NCBI GenBank assembly: GCA_027490345.1
Contig: JAIXYF010000029.1
Location: 1-5,708 of the forward strand
Direction: 5' to 3'
Length of the DNA: 5,708 nt
DNA from: Novosphingobium sp.
Lineage (GTDB): Bacteria; Pseudomonadota; Alphaproteobacteria; Sphingomonadales; Sphingomonadaceae
The translations under genes and the position numbers were made by a program. The notes below the pieces were generated by a model. That model worked only from the letters and a program-made list of their open reading frames with translations, was not told the DNA's origin and made no database searches. This document shows, in pieces, positions 1-4,174 of the stretch. Every line of letters starts with the position of its first letter. The stretch's first letter is position 1.

Positions 1-82
1 AAGGCCGGATGGCAAGGCCGGATGGCAAGGCCGGATGGCAAGGCCGGATGGCAAGGCCGGATGGCAAGGCCGGATGGCAAGG
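1..82. repeat. Perfect 13-bp tandem repeat (six copies plus 4 bases), cut by the window edge
   Basis: The unit aaggccggatggc is repeated without a mismatch at 1-13, 14-26, 27-39, 40-52, 53-65 and 66-78, followed by aagg before the pattern breaks. The array starts at the window edge, so the true copy number is unknown. Each unit carries two short inverted repeats, gcc-ggat-ggc and, across unit junctions, ggc-aag-gcc, so a single strand could fold into a series of small stems. It lies 16 nt beyond the stop codon of the deacetylase gene, in non-coding sequence. A 13-bp period is not a multiple of three, and the plus-strand reading frame through it (39-bp, 13-residue repeat) looks like a chance frame. 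It could be a VNTR or an intergenic repeat family. No flanking transposon signs are visible. Confidence 0.95.
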
Positions 83-98
83 GCTGTGCAGCTGCCGC

Positions 99-1100
99 TC
101 AGCGCTGGGCGGCGGCCATGATGTCGGCCACGCTGGCCGGCCTGACCGCGCGCTTGCCAAGGTAGGCAAAGACCTTGCGCCACCAATCATACAATCGGTC
201 AAGATCCGCTTCATCGCGCACGTAAGGGGTGAGGCCAGGGCTCAGCGATGGGCTGTGGAACGAGAACACGAGCACCGGCAGGCCATCATCAAGCGCGATG
301 TCGATACCCTTGATCGCTTCTTCGATGCGCACGCCTTCGGGGGTGAGCGGGATGCGTTCGAGCAGCGACAGGCGCGCCAGCACGCCGCGCAGCTTGGGCA
401 TCCGCCAGAGCAGCGGATAAAGCAGCGGGCCCTGCTGGCGCAGCATGCCCCAGAATACCGTGGTCAGCGGCAGTTCCATCAGGCCGCCGGGTTCATCGAT
501 CCACCAGGGCACCACTGGATGATCGCGGAAACTGGGGCCGCCGGCAGCGCTGTAATCAAAGCGGGCACGGACCGAGGTATCGATGGCGAGGCCTGCGCTG
601 CGGAGCATGGCCGCGCTGGCCGGACCGACGCCGTAGCGCCCGGCGCGGTAGATCAGCGGCGCCTTGCCAAACGCCAGTTCGATCGCATCGCGCAGCGTGT
701 TGAACTTGGCCGCTTCGAGGGCGGGGGGGAGATTGCCCGCGTAGCTGTTGAAACCGTTGACTTCTTCGTCATGCGGCGGGCTAACCCAGGGGTGGAGCTG
801 CACGCCGATCTCGGCGCGGCCCGCGGCCACAGCTTCGCCCAGCGCCGCCACGGCGGCAGGATCGGTCGCGATCGGATAGTCGATCAGATAGATCGGGACG
901 ACACCTAGCCCTTCGCAGAATTGCTGGAAGCGAGCGAGGCGCGGCACGTGGCTGAGGCCATGCCCGGTGCGGCCGAGCGGCTGGCTCCAGTCGAACTCTT
1001 CCTCGGTATCGACCGTGACGATGAAGCGCTGCCCGAAATCGGGCGCGAACCGCACGCGTTGTCCTGCGCCTGGCACATCGAGAATGTTCGGCAATGCCAC
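99..1100 (-). CDS. Polysaccharide deacetylase family protein (WalW/NodB-like, CE4 superfamily)
   Basis: A 333-residue protein with NodB-fold features. Residues 27-38 read IVTVDTEEEFDW, a variant of the first CE4 motif with Asp31 in the catalytic/metal position. LHPW with His103 resembles motif 2, YRAGRYG at 151-157 (Arg152, Arg155) resembles motif 3, IDTSV at 173-177 is the next conserved strand, and SFHSPSL at 280-286 with His282 is the last motif. This set matches the WalW-type branch, whose members are tied to LPS or capsule biosynthesis. The expected reaction is hydrolysis of N-acetyl groups from a surface polysaccharide or its precursor, but the substrate cannot be read from sequence. 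No signal peptide or membrane segment is evident, so it may act in the cytoplasm. The start is GTG at 1100; an in-frame TAG lies upstream and no ATG, GTG or TTG intervenes. A GGGAG sequence lies 12 nt before it, rather far, directly after the stop of the histidine kinase gene, so the two are probably co-transcribed and translationally coupled. Confidence 0.88.
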   Translation of the reverse strand: MALPNILDVPGAGQRVRFAPDFGQRFIVTVDTEEEFDWSQPLGRTGHGLSHVPRLARFQQFCEGLGVVPIYLIDYPIATDPAAVAALGEAVAAGRAEIGVQLHPWVSPPHDEEVNGFNSYAGNLPPALEAAKFNTLRDAIELAFGKAPLIYRAGRYGVGPASAAMLRSAGLAIDTSVRARFDYSAAGGPSFRDHPVVPWWIDEPGGLMELPLTTVFWGMLRQQGPLLYPLLWRMPKLRGVLARLSLLERIPLTPEGVRIEEAIKGIDIALDDGLPVLVFSFHSPSLSPGLTPYVRDEADLDRLYDWWRKVFAYLGKRAVRPASVADIMAAAQR

Positions 1101-1117
1101 CCGCGCAAGATGCTCCC

Positions 1118-2854
1118 TCAGCCGGACAAACTGCCTGCTGTGCCCTTTTGGCTAGGTGCATGGCGCGCGCCGGTCAAGAGTGGCAATGTGACCAGTAAGG
1201 CTGCTTCTTCGCGCACCATTATGCCCCCTACCGCGCGCAGTTCGGCTGCGCAGAGACGCAAGGCAAAGCCGCTGCCGAGCATACCGCCCGGGCTGGCGAT
1301 GCTTTCGTGGCCGGACGCGGCCGCTTCCTCTGCGGCGGCAAGCGCGGCCGGGAGCGCCAGGGTGAGGTGCACGGCAAAGCCCAGCGGACCGGCACCCACG
1401 CGCACGACAAGTTGCAGGCGATCCCCGTGGCTGGCGGCGCTGGCAACAAGGGCCATGAGACGCCACAAGGTACGCTCCAGATCTTCGGGCGCCATGGCAA
1501 CCGGCAGCGGACCTTCGGGGATATCAGCCGCGAACATGGCCTGACGCGGGGCGAGCAGGGGTTCGAGCTGCGCGATCAGCCGGATCAGCAGCGCTGTCAG
1601 ATCGGTTTCTACAATGTCTTCGGCCGCTGCGGGGCCTTCGCGGTGGGCAGTGCCTTCCAGGTGGGCCAGGCGTTCGACATCTTCGAACCCCGCAAGCATC
1701 CGCGCTGCATCGGCGGCAATGCTGGCCGAAAGGCTGCGATACTGGTGCGGGGTGGGGCCGAGCAGCTGCTGCTGGATCAGTTCGGCAAAGCCCTGGATCG
1801 CATTAATCGGCGTGCGCAGTTCATGCAGCATCTGGCGCAGCCTATCAGCGCTGCGCGTGCGCAGATCATCGTTGGCGGCCACGATGTCTGCCGACGACGG
1901 CGCGGGCGGACGGCGCAGACGCGCGTGCCATCCGCTGAAGTGTCCGGAATCGGGGGCAAACCGGGGGACGGCATCGATCCGCCAGGCGCCGCTTGCCGCG
2001 CCTGTGCCTTCGCGTTCCAGTCTGCCGCCGGTGATCGGCAGGCGTGCGCGGGCCGCGCCCAGCGTGGCCGGATCGCAGCAGGCGCAGGCATCGGGATCAT
2101 CGGCAAACGGGCGCAGCCCGACAAACGCAGGAGCCAGTGCGGTATCGGCCATCATCACCGCGCCCTCGGCATTGAGCACGAGATCGATGCTGCTGACGGG
2201 AGGCGCAGGGCGCAGCGGCTCTTCGGCGAAGGGCAGGCGCGTTTGCCGCGCGGCTGCCGCTGGGTCTGCATCCGGGGTGGCAGCGCGCGGGGCCTCGCGG
2301 GCGCGGCGGAACGCTTCGATCCGCGCGATGATCGCCCCGATCCCTCCGCCATATGGGGCCACGTCCGCAACTTCAGCCACAGGCGCAGTCTGCGCTTCCG
2401 CCAGTGGTTCGAACCCGGCAGGCAGGGGCAGGGCAAAATCGGTCACGCCAAGACGGGCAAGCAGCGCTTCCACTTCTGCGCCAAGATCGCGGCGGTGGCG
2501 CAGGAAGCCGCGCGCCTGAACCGGCAGATCGGGAATGATCGCCAGCCATTCGCGGGGCTGGAGGCGAGCCGCCGTGATCGCGGCGAGTGCCACTTTGGGA
2601 CCGCCTTCGGCCAGATGTTCGACCAGAATGGGTGAACGCAGGCTCAACGCGCGGATCAGGGATGCGCTGCGCTGCTCGCCCAGCATCGCCACTAGCGAAT
2701 CGATCCGGGCAAGCGCGTTGGTGTGGGCCTGCGTCCAGCGCGCGGCCGGAGTCCGCCCCAAAAGGTCGACCAATTGGCGCATTTGCGTCGCCGCTGCGCC
2801 CGGTCCGGCCGCGACAGTGCGCAGCACGGTTTCGAGGCGATCGTCGACAATCAT
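1118..2854 (-). CDS. Soluble sensor histidine kinase with PAS-like and HisKA domains and a degenerate ATPase domain
   Basis: A 578-residue protein with no membrane segment. Residues 1-140 are helical and Leu/Ala-rich, ending in a PVQARGFLRHRRDLG stretch familiar from sphingomonad kinases and reminiscent of DUF2336-type helical repeats. Residues 150-220 form a Pro/Ala-rich linker. Residues 221-315 look PAS-like and include a CxCC cluster (Cys257, Cys259, Cys260). The HisKA helix has a clear H-box, MLHELRTPINAIQGFAE, with phospho-acceptor His344. The catalytic region at about 420-562 is poor: the N-box is replaced by LWRLMALVAS (Leu469 where Asn is expected), no DxGxG motif is seen, and only a remnant glycine loop remains near 524-532. 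The protein may therefore accept or pass on phosphate rather than autophosphorylate. I chose ATG 2854 over the 45-codon-longer start at 2989 because GGAGA sits 5 nt upstream and the extra segment overlaps AT-rich promoter-like DNA. No response regulator is encoded next to it. The deacetylase follows 17 nt downstream. Confidence 0.85.
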   Translation of the reverse strand: MIVDDRLETVLRTVAAGPGAAATQMRQLVDLLGRTPAARWTQAHTNALARIDSLVAMLGEQRSASLIRALSLRSPILVEHLAEGGPKVALAAITAARLQPREWLAIIPDLPVQARGFLRHRRDLGAEVEALLARLGVTDFALPLPAGFEPLAEAQTAPVAEVADVAPYGGGIGAIIARIEAFRRAREAPRAATPDADPAAAARQTRLPFAEEPLRPAPPVSSIDLVLNAEGAVMMADTALAPAFVGLRPFADDPDACACCDPATLGAARARLPITGGRLEREGTGAASGAWRIDAVPRFAPDSGHFSGWHARLRRPPAPSSADIVAANDDLRTRSADRLRQMLHELRTPINAIQGFAELIQQQLLGPTPHQYRSLSASIAADAARMLAGFEDVERLAHLEGTAHREGPAAAEDIVETDLTALLIRLIAQLEPLLAPRQAMFAADIPEGPLPVAMAPEDLERTLWRLMALVASAASHGDRLQLVVRVGAGPLGFAVHLTLALPAALAAAEEAAASGHESIASPGGMLGSGFALRLCAAELRAVGGIMVREEAALLVTLPLLTGARHAPSQKGTAGSLSG

Positions 2855-2858
2855 GCAG

Positions 2859-2863
2859 TCTCC
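2859..2863 (-). promoter_or_regulatory. Ribosome binding site that decides the histidine kinase start
   Basis: Read on the minus strand this is GGAGA, with its GGAG core ending 5 nt before the A(C)TGC-ATG junction at 2854. It matches the anti-Shine-Dalgarno sequence at a good distance. The upstream ATG at 2989 is preceded by AT-rich sequence without a comparable site, so translation most likely begins at 2854. Confidence 0.7.
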
Positions 2864-2954
2864 GGGCAGAGGCGGCGCATGCTGGCGCGCCCCGGGGGTG
2901 GTTAGCGCAACCCTAACAAAAAGCTGGGAGGCGGAAAGGGCGCTGTTGACCTCG

Positions 2955-2982
2955 TTGCATTGTGGGACGATTGCGATATTAA
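2955..2982 (+). promoter_or_regulatory. Possible sigma-70-type promoter for the Lrp-sigma-kinase operon
   Basis: TTGCAT at 2955-2960 and TATTAA at 2977-2982 are separated by 16 nt. Both are imperfect matches to the housekeeping -35 and -10 hexamers, but they fall in the only AT-rich stretch upstream of the operon. A second -35-like TTGACC at 2946-2951 lacks a well-spaced -10. This is a pattern match only. A sigma factor encoded in the operon could also use a different, unrecognised promoter here. Confidence 0.3.
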
Positions 2983-2997
2983 ACAACATAATTATCG
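2974..2997. promoter_or_regulatory. AT-rich imperfect dyad, candidate operator
   Basis: The left arm CGATATTA (2974-2981) and right arm TAATTATCG (2989-2997) are inverted copies except for one extra A/T base, separated by 7 nt. The similarity continues weakly outward (TTG next to the left arm, CAA beyond the right arm). Lrp/AsnC proteins bind AT-rich dyads as dimers and often control their own gene, and the gene next door encodes one, so this is a reasonable candidate operator. It overlaps both proposed promoters. Binding is inferred only. Confidence 0.35.
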
Positions 2998-3002
2998 TTC
3001 AA
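2976..3002 (-). promoter_or_regulatory. Possible promoter for the histidine kinase-deacetylase operon
   Basis: On the minus strand TTGAAC (3002-2997) is followed after 15 nt by TAATAT (2981-2976). The spacer is short by 1-2 nt against the optimum. It overlaps the putative plus-strand promoter, so the two operons may share a back-to-back control point. Transcription would begin near 2968, giving a leader of about 110 nt that includes the GTTAG/CTAAC inverted repeat. Confidence 0.3.
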
Positions 3003-3179
3003 AGCCGCACAAGGTGTGGAAAGTTACCAAGACTGGCCGGATCCCCCCCTTCCCGTGGTTGCGCCCGGCTGCATGGCCGGGGCAAAGGCAAGGACGGGAA
3101 AGGAAGCGGCCCGGAGCCTTCTTAACCATTCGATCCCGACCCGATCCGGCAAAGCGCAAGCAGGGCAAGAACAGAAACC

Positions 3180-3647
3180 ATGGCAACACTCGACGGGATT
3201 GATCGGCGGCTGCTGGCCGAACTGCAGGATGAAGGGCGCGTCACCAATGTGGAGCTGGCGCAGCGCGTGGGGCTGACCGCGCCGCCTTGCCTGCGCCGGG
3301 TGCGCGCGCTGGAAGAAGCGGGCGTGATCCGCGGCTATCACGCAGAGCTGGATCCCTCGAAGCTGGGCTTTGCGATCACCGTGTTCGCGCTGGTCAGCCT
3401 GAAAAGCCAGGCCGAAGAATCGCTGCGCCAGTTTGAGGAGCACATGCGCACCCTGCCCGAAGTGCGCGAGTGCCACATGCTCAACGGCGAGATCGATTTC
3501 ATCCTCAAGATCGTCAGCCGCGATTTGCAGAGCTTTCAGGAGTTCCTGACCAGCAGGCTGACCCCGGCGCCGAATGTGGCGAGCGTGAAAACCTCGCTGA
3601 CGATCCGCACTGCCAAGCAGCTCCCCGGCGTTCCGCTGGACGACTGA
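3180..3647 (+). CDS. Lrp/AsnC-family transcriptional regulator
   Basis: A 155-residue protein of normal family length. Residues 4-50 form the N-terminal winged helix-turn-helix (LDGIDRRLLAELQDEGR, then the recognition helix region TAPPCLRRVRALEEAGVI). From about 62 to 145 comes the RAM/AsnC ligand-binding and oligomerisation domain, with the conserved glycine-acidic turn LNGEIDFILKI (Gly103, Asp106). Family members bind DNA as dimers to octamers and often respond to an amino acid; the effector cannot be told from sequence. The ATG at 3180 is the natural start because the protein begins directly at the domain, although the ribosome binding site is weak. It is the first gene of a plus-strand unit: its TGA is only 8 nt before the sigma factor start. 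It may regulate its own operon or the divergent histidine kinase operon. The family assignment is firm and the target is inferred. Confidence 0.95.
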   Translation: MATLDGIDRRLLAELQDEGRVTNVELAQRVGLTAPPCLRRVRALEEAGVIRGYHAELDPSKLGFAITVFALVSLKSQAEESLRQFEEHMRTLPEVRECHMLNGEIDFILKIVSRDLQSFQEFLTSRLTPAPNVASVKTSLTIRTAKQLPGVPLDD

Positions 3648-3655
3648 GCGAACCG

Positions 3656-4174
3656 GTGGCGGACGGGGAGCATAGCACGATCCCCGAAGCGCTGCTGGGT
3701 GCCTGCTATGCCGACATGCGGCGCATGGCCCGGCGCATTCTGGTGGGCGACGGCGCCGGCGCGGTGATCCAGCCCACCGAACTGGCCAATGAAGCGGCCA
3801 TCCGCCTGCTGCGTTCCAATCTGGCGGGGGTGAGCGGCGCGGGCCACATGCTGGCTTATGCCGCGCGCACGATGCGGCAGGTGCTGATCGATGAAGCGCG
3901 CAAGCAGGGCGCGCAAAAGCGGCAGGCCGTGGAAATGCTCACCGTGTTTCCGGACGACCCGGCGCAGGGCCTCGTCAATATCGAAGACCTTGACCGCGTG
4001 CTGGCGCAGCTGGCCAGCCATTCGCCGGACCATGCGCGGATCGTGGAACTGCGCTTCATGCTGGGGCTGAGCGTGGAGGAGACGGCGGCCGCGACCGGGC
4101 TTTCGCATCGCACCGTGCTGCGGCGGTGGAACGCGGCGCGATTGTGGCTGCTGGAACGGCTGGAGCTGGCTTGA
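3656..4174 (+). CDS. ECF-type RNA polymerase sigma factor (Sigma70_ECF / TIGR02999-like, ECF43-like)
   Basis: A 172-residue protein with regions sigma-2 (about 9-83) and sigma-4 (about 110-168), and no long linker. Diagnostic stretches are IQPTELANEAAIRLL (38-52), the MLAYAARTMRQVLIDEARK helix (65-83, the -10 recognition area), and the sigma-4 HTH with ELRFMLGLSVEETAAATGLS then HRTVLRRWNAARLWL (131-165). The QPTxL..EA signature is typical of the sigma group commonly encoded beside Ser/Thr kinases. The usual acidic DAED-like cluster of region 2.2 is absent, with Pro40-Thr41-Glu42 in its place. No anti-sigma gene is adjacent. I chose GTG 3656, 8 nt after the Lrp stop: it keeps the whole sigma-2 domain, whereas the next ATG (3716) would cut it and longer in-frame starts lie inside the Lrp gene. 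There is no strong ribosome binding site, so coupling to upstream translation is likely. Promoter specificity is unknown. Confidence 0.88.
   Translation: MADGEHSTIPEALLGACYADMRRMARRILVGDGAGAVIQPTELANEAAIRLLRSNLAGVSGAGHMLAYAARTMRQVLIDEARKQGAQKRQAVEMLTVFPDDPAQGLVNIEDLDRVLAQLASHSPDHARIVELRFMLGLSVEETAAATGLSHRTVLRRWNAARLWLLERLELA
4162..4174 (+). promoter_or_regulatory. Ribosome binding site and TTGA start/stop overlap coupling sigma factor and kinase
   Basis: GGAG at 4162-4165 is followed after 5 nt by TTG at 4171, whose last two bases begin the sigma factor TGA (4172-4174). This TTGA junction is the TTG version of the common ATGA overlap and implies reinitiation by the same ribosomes. It decides the kinase start: no ATG occurs in frame until 4261, and the intervening codons are consistent with coding sequence. 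Confidence 0.7.

Larger units (their letters stand above)
2855..3179. promoter_or_regulatory. Divergent intergenic control region
   Basis: These 325 nt separate the two divergent operons and hold no convincing gene. From left to right: a small inverted repeat GTTAG-N7-CTAAC at 2901-2917, inside the probable leader of the histidine kinase mRNA; an AT-rich island at about 2971-3002 that stands out from the GC-rich surroundings and carries a dyad and promoter-like hexamers; a GC-rich hairpin CCCGGC-TGCATG-GCCGGG at 3064-3081, not followed by a T-run and so not a normal terminator; and TTAACCAT at 3122-3129, which resembles an alphaproteobacterial CtrA half-site. The Lrp/AsnC ATG at 3180 has only a weak upstream purine stretch (AGGG about 14 nt away). 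If the plus-strand promoter is real, the leader would be close to 190 nt long. Confidence 0.6.

Noticed and set aside
1..82. CRISPR array
   Set aside because: The 13-bp units are directly adjacent with no spacers, so this is a simple tandem repeat.
9..908. Plus-strand open frame of 299 codons starting in the tandem repeat
   Set aside because: It begins as repeated translations of the 13-bp unit and continues as antisense of the deacetylase. It has no family features.
1307..2635. Plus-strand open frame of 442 codons opposite the histidine kinase gene
   Set aside because: Low-complexity antisense frame without a domain. The minus strand carries a clear H-box protein over the same bases.
2855..2989. 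45-codon N-terminal extension of the histidine kinase from ATG 2989
   Set aside because: The extra residues do not look like domain sequence, the stretch overlaps AT-rich promoter-like DNA, and ATG 2854 has GGAGA at ideal spacing.
3064..3081. Rho-independent terminator
   Set aside because: The hairpin is followed by GGCAAAGGC rather than a T-run, and no gene ends just upstream on that strand.
2960..3202. Small open frames on both strands in the intergenic region (80, 86 and 65 codons)
   Set aside because: Composition is biased and basic, no ribosome binding sites are evident, and they overlap the probable promoter and the start of the Lrp gene.
3470..3655. Longer sigma factor start inside the Lrp gene
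   Set aside because: The 62 extra residues are the out-of-frame translation of the Lrp RAM domain. The GTG at 3656 gives the normal family length.
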